Shown here: positions 1-5,246 of the stretch, piece after piece | Layout: each line of letters begins with the position of its first letter | How positions within the stretch are numbered: the stretch's first letter is position 1 | Assembly: GCA_945907335.1 (NCBI GenBank) | Contig: CAMDSU010000135.1 | Coordinates: 1-5,246 of the forward strand | Length of the DNA: 5,246 nucleotides | Source: Bordetella parapertussis | GTDB taxonomy: Bacteria; Pseudomonadota; Gammaproteobacteria; Burkholderiales; Burkholderiaceae_C | Direction of reading: 5' to 3' | Position numbers and translations under genes: made by a program | The notes under the pieces: generated by a model | The model's database searches: none | Told to the model about the DNA's origin: nothing | What the model saw: only the letters and a program-made list of their open reading frames with translations

Positions 1-632
1 AAAGAAAAATTGATGGCCATGGTGTTGGCGACTGACCCGCCCATGTATTCGACGCGCAATTCGTTGTCGCGAATCGCTTGCGTGACCAAGCCGCGGGTGG
101 ATGAAAAATACAGTTTCGCCAACATCGAACACACCACGGCAAACATCCAAGTCACCGAAAACAACACCATGCTGACATGCTGGTCCGCCAAGGTTTGGCC
201 CAGCAACGTGACGCGGCCCATGTTGAAACCGTCAGAGCCACCCACGCTGTCGGTCTTGACCAAAATGCCATAACCGACCATCGACAGAGCGAGAGTCAGC
301 ATGGAGAAAAAAATGCCCCTGTAGCGAGCCAGCAATGGGCCAAACGGTGCGGTAAGCAGGCAAGCCACCAGACCGCCGAGCAGCGGCAAAAGCAATGCAT
401 CCTGCCAACCCCAATGCAAGAAAACCAGTGCCGCTGCATAGCCGCCCAGCGCGGCCATCAGGCCTTGGCCAAAAGCCACCACGCCGCCGCGCATGAGCAA
501 CACAATGCCCAGCGATACCAAACCATTGGCCATGGCCATGGTGAACATGAATTGCAACCAACGCGGCAGGAATGCACCCGCCACCCAACCCAGCAGCAGT
601 ATCAACCCTGAAGAAATTAACAAACGCTGCAT
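1..632 (-). CDS. livM: LivM-type inner-membrane permease of a HAAT-family ABC importer (C-terminus cut by window edge)
   Basis: This is the second permease subunit of a branched-chain amino acid type ABC importer. It would pair with the upstream LivH-type protein to form the channel in the inner membrane. I translated 210 codons by hand, with no stop before the edge; family members are usually about 290-350 residues, so roughly a third is missing. The protein starts MQRLLISSG and is strongly hydrophobic. It carries the LivM hallmark GGSDGF at residues 131-136 and the cytoplasmic coupling loop TQAIRDNELRVEYMG at 184-198, which matches the usual AIRENE..A..LG pattern. GQGLMAALGGY at 56-66 is the family's conserved second segment. 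The ATG lies three bases after the livH stop (TAA ACC ATG), so translational coupling is likely. The nearest Shine-Dalgarno-like run, GGCGAG, is 13 bases upstream and poorly placed. Some Burkholderiales fuse this subunit to the LivG ATPase, which cannot be judged here. Family is confident; substrate is unknown. Confidence 0.93.
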   Translation of the reverse strand, partial: MQRLLISSGLILLLGWVAGAFLPRWLQFMFTMAMANGLVSLGIVLLMRGGVVAFGQGLMAALGGYAAALVFLHWGWQDALLLPLLGGLVACLLTAPFGPLLARYRGIFFSMLTLALSMVGYGILVKTDSVGGSDGFNMGRVTLLGQTLADQHVSMVLFSVTWMFAVVCSMLAKLYFSSTRGLVTQAIRDNELRVEYMGGSVANTMAINFS

Positions 633-635
633 GGT

Positions 636-1532
636 TTAAATTTTTCTCGCCTGAATCCGTTGGAACAAACCTTGCGGGCGGAACACCAGCACCAAGGCCA
701 TCACCAGATAGACCGAAAACAATTCGGCCACCGGCATCAAATGCACGGCACAGGCACGCGCCAAGCCCACAATCAATGCGCCAATGGCCGCGCCTTCTAT
801 GCTGCCGAGCCCACCAATGATGACGACGGCAAAGGAAATGATGATCACGCCGACCGACACGCCAGGTTGCACCGAAATCATGGGTGCGGTGAATGCGCCG
901 CCCAAAGCGGCCAAGAATATGCCCGCGACAAACGCGCCCATGTAAACCCGGGACACATTGACACCCATGCTGGATGCGATCTCGGGGCTGTGGATCACCG
1001 CTGTCACAATTTTTCCCGTGCGGGTGCGGTTTAAACACCACCAAACCACGGCCCCCACCAGCAGCGCCAGCAACACCAAAAACAGGTCATAGCCCACATA
1101 ACTTTGGTGGCCGATGTCTATGTTGCCGAACAAGGCGTAAGGTTCCGACACGTAGTAGGGATTGGCGCCCCAAATCAGTTTGGTGATGTCTTCCAACATC
1201 AAAAACATGGCGTATGTCACCAGCACCAGCAACACCTCGTCACGGCCATAGTAAAAGCGCAGCAAGCCGCGTTCTGTCAATGGCGCGACCAGCAAAGCAA
1301 CGGCGAGCGCAGCCAACAACATGGTGGGCAATGACCACATCGGCGGCAAACCGGCGCCATTGACCCAAGCAACCGCCGTTGCCGTGGCATAGGCACCAAG
1401 CGCATAAAAACTGCCGTGTGCAATATTCAAGATTTTGAGCACACCAAACACCAGCGTCAGGCCCAACGCCACGATAAACAGCCATGAGGCATAACTGATG
1501 CCATCTACCAAAATGGTCAAAGCAAGTTGCAT
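636..1532 (-). CDS. livH: LivH-type inner-membrane permease of a HAAT-family ABC importer
   Basis: A complete 298-residue permease, normal for the LivH family (about 290-310). It is expected to form the translocation channel with the LivM-type subunit. Residues 24-48 carry the family signature around LNIAHGSFYALGAY. YGRDEVLLVLVTYAMFLMLED at 95-115 corresponds to the conserved segment leading into a LIWG motif (119-122). GGLGSIEGAAIGALIVG at 240-256 and RPQGLF at 285-290 close the protein in the usual way. About eight hydrophobic segments are visible, roughly at 10-30, 35-55, 66-86, 100-120, 148-168, 197-217, 226-250 and 270-286. The cytoplasmic coupling loop (170-191) reads RTGKIVTAVIHSPEIASSMG. 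It departs from the common RA..D...A..MG form, with HSP where an acidic residue is usual. The gene follows the binding-protein gene after 72 bases with no terminator, so the two are probably one transcript. No strong Shine-Dalgarno sequence precedes the ATG. The livH symbol denotes family, not a proven leucine substrate. Confidence 0.95.
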   Translation of the reverse strand: MQLALTILVDGISYASWLFIVALGLTLVFGVLKILNIAHGSFYALGAYATATAVAWVNGAGLPPMWSLPTMLLAALAVALLVAPLTERGLLRFYYGRDEVLLVLVTYAMFLMLEDITKLIWGANPYYVSEPYALFGNIDIGHQSYVGYDLFLVLLALLVGAVVWWCLNRTRTGKIVTAVIHSPEIASSMGVNVSRVYMGAFVAGIFLAALGGAFTAPMISVQPGVSVGVIIISFAVVIIGGLGSIEGAAIGALIVGLARACAVHLMPVAELFSVYLVMALVLVFRPQGLFQRIQARKI

Positions 1533-1604
1533 GGTTTATCGCGGCCTACACATTATGGAAATACTTGCTGGAACGGATGGCATAGGGTGTTTCAAATCCG
1601 CACT
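1533..1604. other. 72-base spacer between substrate-binding protein and livH
   Basis: The spacer holds no hairpin with a T run, so nothing indicates termination between the binding-protein gene and livH. No sigma-70 promoter with acceptable boxes and spacing was found. The only Shine-Dalgarno-like run for livH is TAGG, 12 bases before the ATG, which is weak. This spacing is common in Liv-type operons, where the binding protein is often made in excess of the permeases. Confidence 0.5.
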
Positions 1605-2942
1605 TTATTTTTTTGGCTTTTTGTCATTGGCCACTTGACTGTCGCACTTGGCACCAGCAAACCCAGATTTCAACCAATCTTCTGACTTGACATTGAGCGG
1701 TGGGTTAACGCAGGTGGCAGCAAAGCGCTGAATGTCTTCTAGCAACACCATTTTTTTCTCTTCGCTCCATTTGGTGCGGCCGATGGCGGTGTCCTGAATG
1801 GCTTGCTGGCCGTTGGACAAGGCCATGCGAATCGTGCCAGCCGGCGACACCCACTCACTGCCGCGCAACGACGCGGCCATGATTTCGGTGGAGGGTTTCT
1901 TGCCCTTGTTGGCGGCCATGGCTTTTTCAACCGCCAGTTTCAATCCCATCAATGCCTGCGCCATGCGGTAGGGGGCTTGCACAGGGTAGACGTTATAGGC
2001 TTTGCTGTAAGTGTTCCACCACCAGGTGTTGAGGGGAGAAGGTGGTGCCATCAGGCCGTAGGCGCCGCGTGCACCGATGATGGTGCCGTCAGGCATTTTG
2101 TTGCCCAGGCCCGGCAGCACATGGTCTGCAGCGGTCAACACCACTTGTGATTTTTTGAACATGCCACGCGGTGCTGACTGCAGAATGAAGGCTTGCAAAT
2201 CACCGCCCCACAAACTGGAGTGAATCAAGTCAACGGGCTGCGACATCAGCGCAGATATTTCGGTGCCATATTGGCCAGCGCCGAATTTGGGCAATTGGTC
2301 CACGGCGGGTTTGGCCTGTGGGTACAGATTGGCCATGGACAGCATGAAGTCTTTGCGCGAGTCTTGGCCCCATGCGTAATCTTGGTTGATCATGCTGTAG
2401 CTGTTGACCGGGATTTTGCGTGCCTGTAAGTACCGCGCCATGGCGACGTTGTCCATGGTGGCGTGGGCCGCCGTGCGAAACACATAGCGAAAAGTGTTGT
2501 CCTCAAAAATCCGTGGCGTGCCGCAGTCATACAAGATCAAAAATTTCTTCAATTCTTCGGCCACCGGCGCGACTGCCAGGCAATCGCCAGAACCGACATA
2601 GCCCACCACCACATCGACCTTTTCGCGCTCGTACAAATTTCGCAGTTCTTGCACTTGTTTTGTCGCGCCACCCGCTTCGTCTATGTAAATGGCTTCAATC
2701 TGCATGCCGCCAATGCCGGGCTTGTTGAACGGGGCCGGCGCTTGCCCTTTGTTGAATGCCTCTATCAGCACCTTGGCGCCATTGACAGCGGGTATGCCAA
2801 AACTTTCGGCGGCTTGGCCAGAAAGAAAACTGACGATACCGATTTTGAAAGTTTCTTGTGCCACGGCCGAAGTGGCACACAAAAATCCCATAGCGACACA
2901 GCAAAGTTTGTTGCGATTCATAAAACGTGAAATTTGTGCCAT
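1605..2942 (-). CDS. Periplasmic substrate-binding protein of a HAAT-family ABC importer (Peripla_BP_6 / LivK-like)
   Basis: This secreted binding protein should deliver ligand to the LivH/LivM channel encoded just downstream. From the ATG at 2940-2942 it is 445 residues, somewhat longer than E. coli LivJ/LivK (about 370). Residues 1-28 are a Sec signal peptide: basic n-region with R6, R10 and K12, hydrophobic core 14-27, and an AVA/QE cleavage site after 28. The mature protein opens ETFKIGIVSFLSGQAA, the typical first strand and ligand loop of type I periplasmic binding proteins. YIDEAGG (86-92) and VVVGYVGSGDCLAVAPVAEE (111-130) follow as expected. Four cysteines remain after cleavage (121, 140, 411, 433), and the tail is lysine-rich (KKPKK). 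I prefer this start because GGAG lies seven bases upstream. An upstream in-frame TTG at 2957 lacks this support, and the ATG at 2919-2921, which gives a cleaner signal peptide, has no Shine-Dalgarno sequence. The ligand could be an amino acid, amide or another small organic compound; the sequence does not decide. Confidence 0.93.
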   Translation of the reverse strand: MAQISRFMNRNKLCCVAMGFLCATSAVAQETFKIGIVSFLSGQAAESFGIPAVNGAKVLIEAFNKGQAPAPFNKPGIGGMQIEAIYIDEAGGATKQVQELRNLYEREKVDVVVGYVGSGDCLAVAPVAEELKKFLILYDCGTPRIFEDNTFRYVFRTAAHATMDNVAMARYLQARKIPVNSYSMINQDYAWGQDSRKDFMLSMANLYPQAKPAVDQLPKFGAGQYGTEISALMSQPVDLIHSSLWGGDLQAFILQSAPRGMFKKSQVVLTAADHVLPGLGNKMPDGTIIGARGAYGLMAPPSPLNTWWWNTYSKAYNVYPVQAPYRMAQALMGLKLAVEKAMAANKGKKPSTEIMAASLRGSEWVSPAGTIRMALSNGQQAIQDTAIGRTKWSEEKKMVLLEDIQRFAATCVNPPLNVKSEDWLKSGFAGAKCDSQVANDKKPKK

Positions 2943-2949
2943 GGGTGGG

Positions 2950-2953
2950 CTCC
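2950..2953 (-). promoter_or_regulatory. Shine-Dalgarno site deciding the start of the substrate-binding protein
   Basis: On the minus strand GGAG stands seven bases before the ATG at 2940-2942 (GGAGCCCACCCATG). Three in-frame starts compete: TTG at 2955-2957, this ATG, and ATG at 2919-2921. Only the middle one has a well-spaced purine-rich site, so it is the one used in the annotation. The GGAG would lie inside the coding region if the TTG were used. Confidence 0.6.
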
Positions 2954-3004
2954 ACAAAAAGAGGTCAACAACTGGATCTACGCAAAACCAACAAGCATAG
3001 CGCC

Positions 3005-3029
3005 AAAAAAACGGCCTGCGGACAGGGCG
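3005..3029 (-). terminator. Rho-independent terminator after parB
   Basis: On the minus strand the sequence forms a GC-rich hairpin followed at once by seven T residues (the A run at 3005-3011). The inner stem CCTG/CAGG (3023-3026 with 3015-3018) closes a TCCG tetraloop. One C-C mismatch (3027/3014) is followed by two more pairs (3028/3013 and 3029/3012). The hairpin starts three bases beyond the parB stop codon at 3033-3035. It should end the parA-parB transcript and separate it from the importer genes. The short, mismatched stem may make it less than fully efficient. Confidence 0.8.
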
Positions 3030-3032
3030 GGC

Positions 3033-3935
3033 TTATTTGCGTTGCAATTTATCTATCAAACCGTTGAGCGATTCGATTGACCCGAAGGCAATCGACAACT
3101 CTCCTGATTGGTCGACTTTGCCGTGGCGTTTTGTCTGCTTTTTGATGCGGATTTCCACTTGTGCGGTCAACAAATCTGACAATTCTTCTTCAAGGCGCTT
3201 GATGTCGCGCGATTTTTCTTTGGTGGTTTTTTGTGAGACCAACGAAAAATCCGCACCGATTTTTTTAACCAGGCTTTCTGCTTCGCGCACCGACATTTTT
3301 TTGGCGCTGATCTGGTTGGCAGCAGTGATTTGCGCGGCGCGGTCCAATGACAACAAAGCCCGCGCATGGCCCATTTCCAAATCGCCTGCCACCAACATGG
3401 TTTGCACGGGTTCGGCCAAATTCAACAAGCGCAATAAATTGCTGGCCGCACTGCGCGAACGGCCCACCGATTGCGCGGCTTGCTCGTGGGTCAAGCCAAA
3501 TTCTTTGATCAGTCGCTGCAAGCCGATGGCTTCTTCCAAGGGGTTGAGGTCCTCGCGTTGCATATTTTCTATCAGCGCCATGGCCGCGGCATTCTGGTCG
3601 CTGACGTCTCGCACCAAGACCGGCACCTCGGTCAAACCCGCCAATTTCGCGGCGCGAAAACGCCTTTCGCCAGCGATGATTTCATAACCCCCGCTGGCAA
3701 TTTTGCGCACCAATATAGGCTGCATCACGCCTTGCGCTTTGATGCTTTCTGCCAGTTCGTACAGGGCGCCTTCGTCCATGCGTTTACGCGGTTGGTAGAC
3801 ACCGGCCACCATTTGGTCCAACTGCAATGTGGACGGCGTGGCATCGCTGGCGGCATTCAACACCGCTTCGCCTGCCGTGGGCCCGAGCAACGCCTCTAAG
3901 CCGCGCCCCAGTCCTTTGATTTTTTTCGTCACCAT
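3033..3935 (-). CDS. parB: Chromosome partitioning protein ParB (parS-binding CTPase clamp)
   Basis: ParB binds parS sites near the origin, loads as a CTP-dependent sliding clamp and, with ParA, moves replicated origins apart. The 300-residue length is normal for a chromosomal ParB. The N-terminus (residues 4-18) has the KKIKGLGRGLEALLG motif that stimulates ParA ATPase, including the conserved arginine R11. The CTP-binding fold shows QPR at 48-50, GERRFRA at 89-95 and ENMQREDLNPLEEA at 123-136. The parS-reading helix-turn-helix lies about 148-171 (LTHEQAAQSVGRSRSAASNLL), followed by MGHARALL at 188-195. A charged linker (about 230-255) leads to the C-terminal dimerisation domain (about 256-300). 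The gene follows parA after 30 bases. GAGAG lies five bases before the ATG, preceded by AA to give AAGAGAG, so it has its own good ribosome binding site. A terminator follows directly. No residue expected for CTP binding or hydrolysis appears to be missing. Confidence 0.98.
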   Translation of the reverse strand: MVTKKIKGLGRGLEALLGPTAGEAVLNAASDATPSTLQLDQMVAGVYQPRKRMDEGALYELAESIKAQGVMQPILVRKIASGGYEIIAGERRFRAAKLAGLTEVPVLVRDVSDQNAAAMALIENMQREDLNPLEEAIGLQRLIKEFGLTHEQAAQSVGRSRSAASNLLRLLNLAEPVQTMLVAGDLEMGHARALLSLDRAAQITAANQISAKKMSVREAESLVKKIGADFSLVSQKTTKEKSRDIKRLEEELSDLLTAQVEIRIKKQTKRHGKVDQSGELSIAFGSIESLNGLIDKLQRK

Positions 3936-3940
3936 GTGTG

Positions 3941-3947
3941 CTCTCTT
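3941..3947 (-). promoter_or_regulatory. Ribosome binding site of parB
   Basis: The minus strand reads AAGAGAG, five bases (CACAC) before the parB ATG at 3933-3935. It is the clearest site in the lysE-parA-parB group and supports the chosen parB start. It lies in the 30-base parA-parB gap, in which I see no promoter or terminator. Confidence 0.6.
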
Positions 3948-3965
3948 GATACTGCGATCTGTCGG

Positions 3966-4763
3966 TCAGGTTTGTTTAAAGCGTTGCACCAACTCTTTGG
4001 CGAAATCGATGAACGCCTGGCTGCCTTTGGCGGCCGGGTCGAACACCACGCCCGGCAAACCATAACTTGGTGCTTCAGCGAGACGCACATTGCGGGGGAT
4101 CAAGGTGTTGAACACCTTGTCGCCAAAATGCGCTTTCAGTTGGTCGCTCACCTGTTGTTGCAAGGTGATTCTTGGGTCAAACATGACGCGCAACAAGCCG
4201 ATGATTTTCAAGTCTTTGTTCAGGTTGGCGTGTACCTGTTTGATGGTGTTGACCAAATCGGTCAAGCCCTCGAGTGCAAAGTATTCACACTGCATAGGGA
4301 CGATGACGCCGTGTGCGGCACACAAGCCATTGAGGGTCAGCAACGACAGCGAGGGAGGGCAATCAATCAACACGATGTCATAGTCGCTCACCACTTCGGC
4401 AATCGCGTTTTTGAGCCGTTTTTCCCGATGCTCTAGGTTCACCAATTCCACTTCTGCGCCGGCCAGATCGCGGTTGGCACCAAGCACATGGTAGGTGGCC
4501 ATATCAGGCTTGGCGGCGGCTTCGCCCCAGACACTTGTGACCCGCGCTTGGGCCAGGCTGGATTCGCCCAATAAAACATCGTAAATCGAATGTTGTAATT
4601 TGCGTTTGTCGACACCCGAACCCATGGTGGCATTGCCCTGTGGGTCGAGGTCAATCATCAACACGCGCTGACCAATGGCGGCGAGCGCCGCAGCCAAATT
4701 GATGGTCGTGGTGGTTTTACCCACCCCGCCTTTTTGATTTGCAATACAAAAGATATAAGCCAT
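3966..4763 (-). CDS. parA: Chromosome partitioning ATPase ParA (Soj/MinD-like deviant Walker ATPase)
   Basis: ParA dimerises on ATP binding, coats the nucleoid non-specifically and is released when ParB stimulates hydrolysis, which drives origin segregation. The 265 residues fit the short chromosomal type, with no N-terminal helix-turn-helix as in P1/F plasmid ParA. The deviant Walker A motif KGGVGKTT spans 11-18, with signature lysine K11 and P-loop lysine K16. Walker A' is DLDPQGNAT (38-46); D40 lines up with the hydrolysis aspartate of Soj. Walker B is IVLIDCPPSLS (130-140). LRVMFDPR at 191-198 and IPRNVRLAEAPSYG at 222-235 match the family's conserved C-terminal part, the latter in the region linked to DNA binding. 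The ATG is six bases after the exporter stop codon, and only a weak AGAAA precedes it. Coupled translation with the upstream gene is therefore plausible. Promoter sequences are not visible and probably lie upstream of the window. Confidence 0.98.
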   Translation of the reverse strand: MAYIFCIANQKGGVGKTTTTINLAAALAAIGQRVLMIDLDPQGNATMGSGVDKRKLQHSIYDVLLGESSLAQARVTSVWGEAAAKPDMATYHVLGANRDLAGAEVELVNLEHREKRLKNAIAEVVSDYDIVLIDCPPSLSLLTLNGLCAAHGVIVPMQCEYFALEGLTDLVNTIKQVHANLNKDLKIIGLLRVMFDPRITLQQQVSDQLKAHFGDKVFNTLIPRNVRLAEAPSYGLPGVVFDPAAKGSQAFIDFAKELVQRFKQT

Positions 4764-4769
4764 GGTGAT

Positions 4770-5246
4770 TTATTTCTGTAAAACCAAACGCAAACCAAAA
4801 CCCAATAAAACCGCACCTGCTAATTTCTGCAACCATTGTCCAAGACGCGGGTTGCGTCGCATTCGACCGGCTAACTGGTGGGCCAGTAAGGTCAAGCCTG
4901 CGCCATAAAGGAATGTCAGTACAGCCACCGTGAGCGCCATGCCGGTGAATGTCAGCCAGCCCGGGTGTTGCTGCGGGTCGATAAACAAAGGGAAAAATGC
5001 CATGTAAAACACAATCGCTTTCGGGTTGAGCAAGGTGATGAAAAAGGTTTGGCGAAAAAACCTACCCGATGACATGTCCATCAAGGGCGCATCTTCTGAT
5101 TTGGCGCGGATCATTTGAACACCCAAATAAACCAAATACAGCGCGCCCGCCCATTGCAAGGCATTGAACCAGATCGCAGACGCTTGCAGCACCGCAGCCA
5201 AACCCGCAACGGCCGCCCACATCAATACCTGATCACCCGCCATCAC
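4770..5246 (-). CDS. LysE/RhtB-family amino acid exporter (N-terminus cut by window edge)
   Basis: An inner-membrane exporter of the LysE superfamily, whose members export amino acids or related metabolites by proton exchange. The 158 visible residues correspond to the C-terminal three quarters of a protein usually about 205-210 long. The missing part would hold the first membrane segment and the family's PGP motif. The first visible codons (GTG ATG GCG GGT GAT) align with the G.AGD segment that family members carry near residue 50, so they are internal and not a start. WAGALYLVYLGVQMIR (32-47 of the fragment) and TLLNPKAIVFYMAFFPLFID (71-90) are family signatures. Further hydrophobic segments lie at about 5-30, 98-122 and 138-155. 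The stop is six bases before parA, so the two genes are very likely co-transcribed. The exported substrate is unknown. Genes of this type between rsmG and parA are familiar from Comamonadaceae, but the gene upstream cannot be seen here. Confidence 0.95.
   Translation of the reverse strand: MMAGDQVLMWAAVAGLAAVLQASAIWFNALQWAGALYLVYLGVQMIRAKSEDAPLMDMSSGRFFRQTFFITLLNPKAIVFYMAFFPLFIDPQQHPGWLTFTGMALTVAVLTFLYGAGLTLLAHQLAGRMRRNPRLGQWLQKLAGAVLLGFGLRLVLQK

Larger units (their letters stand above)
2943..3032. other. Intergenic region between parB and the ABC importer genes
   Basis: This 90-base gap holds the parB terminator at its parB end and the ribosome binding site of the substrate-binding protein at its other end. 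Because the terminator should stop readthrough from parAB, a promoter for the importer genes is expected in the roughly 50 bases between them. I did not find a convincing sigma-70 pair there. On the minus strand TTGTTG occurs twice, 23 bases apart (2989-2994 and 2966-2971), but neither has a good -10 box at normal spacing. The promoter may be weak, activator-dependent or absent. Confidence 0.5.

Noticed and set aside
232..1044. Long minus-strand open frame of 270 codons spanning the livH-livM junction.
   Set aside because: It overlaps both permease genes in another frame and its translation is rich in H, R, G and C, with no family motifs. The real livH and livM frames here have clear family signatures.
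2919..2934. Possible parS site overlapping the start of the binding-protein gene (ACGTGAAA at 2925-2932).
   Set aside because: Only one half-site of the parS palindrome (TGTTTCACGTGAAACA) is present, and the 16-base match is 9 of 16. ParB sites normally tolerate only one or two changes, and an 8-base match in 5 kb can easily be chance. No better parS candidate was seen elsewhere in the window.
2875..2942. Lipoprotein signal in the binding protein, because cysteines 14, 15 and 22 lie in the signal peptide.
   Set aside because: None sits in a lipobox: the residues before C22 are GFL, not the L-A/S-G/A pattern. A normal AVA/Q cleavage site for signal peptidase I follows, so a soluble periplasmic protein is more likely.
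3037..3687. Plus-strand open frame of 216 codons antisense to parB.
   Set aside because: It is the complement of a well-supported parB. Its translation resembles no family known to me, and it lacks a ribosome binding site I would accept.
3936..4436. Plus-strand open frame of 166 codons antisense to parA.
   Set aside because: It lies wholly opposite conserved parA coding sequence, and its H/Q/V-rich translation is typical of an antisense shadow.
5241..5246. GTG or ATG at the right edge as the true start of the exporter gene.
   Set aside because: The visible protein begins in the middle of the LysE fold and would lack the first membrane segment and the PGP motif, so the gene continues beyond the window.

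Overview
The window looks like ordinary bacterial chromosome from a betaproteobacterium, probably Burkholderiales and perhaps Comamonadaceae. This rests on the chromosomal-type ParA and ParB sequences, the moderate GC content, and a LysE-type exporter directly upstream of parA. From general knowledge, that arrangement occurs in this group near mnmG/rsmG and the replication origin. The species assignment is inference. No rRNA, tRNA, CRISPR array, insertion sequence or phage gene was seen.

All six genes lie on the minus strand, so transcription runs from high to low coordinates. First comes the C-terminal part of a LysE/RhtB-family membrane exporter (4770-5246), whose start lies beyond the right edge. 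Six bases later parA begins (3966-4763). After a 30-base gap comes parB (3033-3935). A rho-independent terminator (3005-3029) begins three bases past the parB stop codon and closes this group. ParA (a Walker-type ATPase) and ParB (a parS-binding CTPase clamp) form the chromosome segregation system.

The second group is a branched-chain amino acid type (HAAT/Liv) ABC importer. It holds a secreted substrate-binding protein (1605-2942), a LivH-type permease (636-1532) and a LivM-type permease (1-632). LivM starts three bases after the livH stop codon and runs off the left edge. The ATPase genes (livG/livF type) are not in the window and would be expected further downstream, or fused to LivM. The substrate cannot be read from the sequence.

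Non-coding space is small: 90 bases between parB and the binding-protein gene, 72 bases between that gene and livH, and 30 bases or less elsewhere. No stretch over 300 bases lacks a gene. I found no undescribed system; the points listed for a second look are modest.
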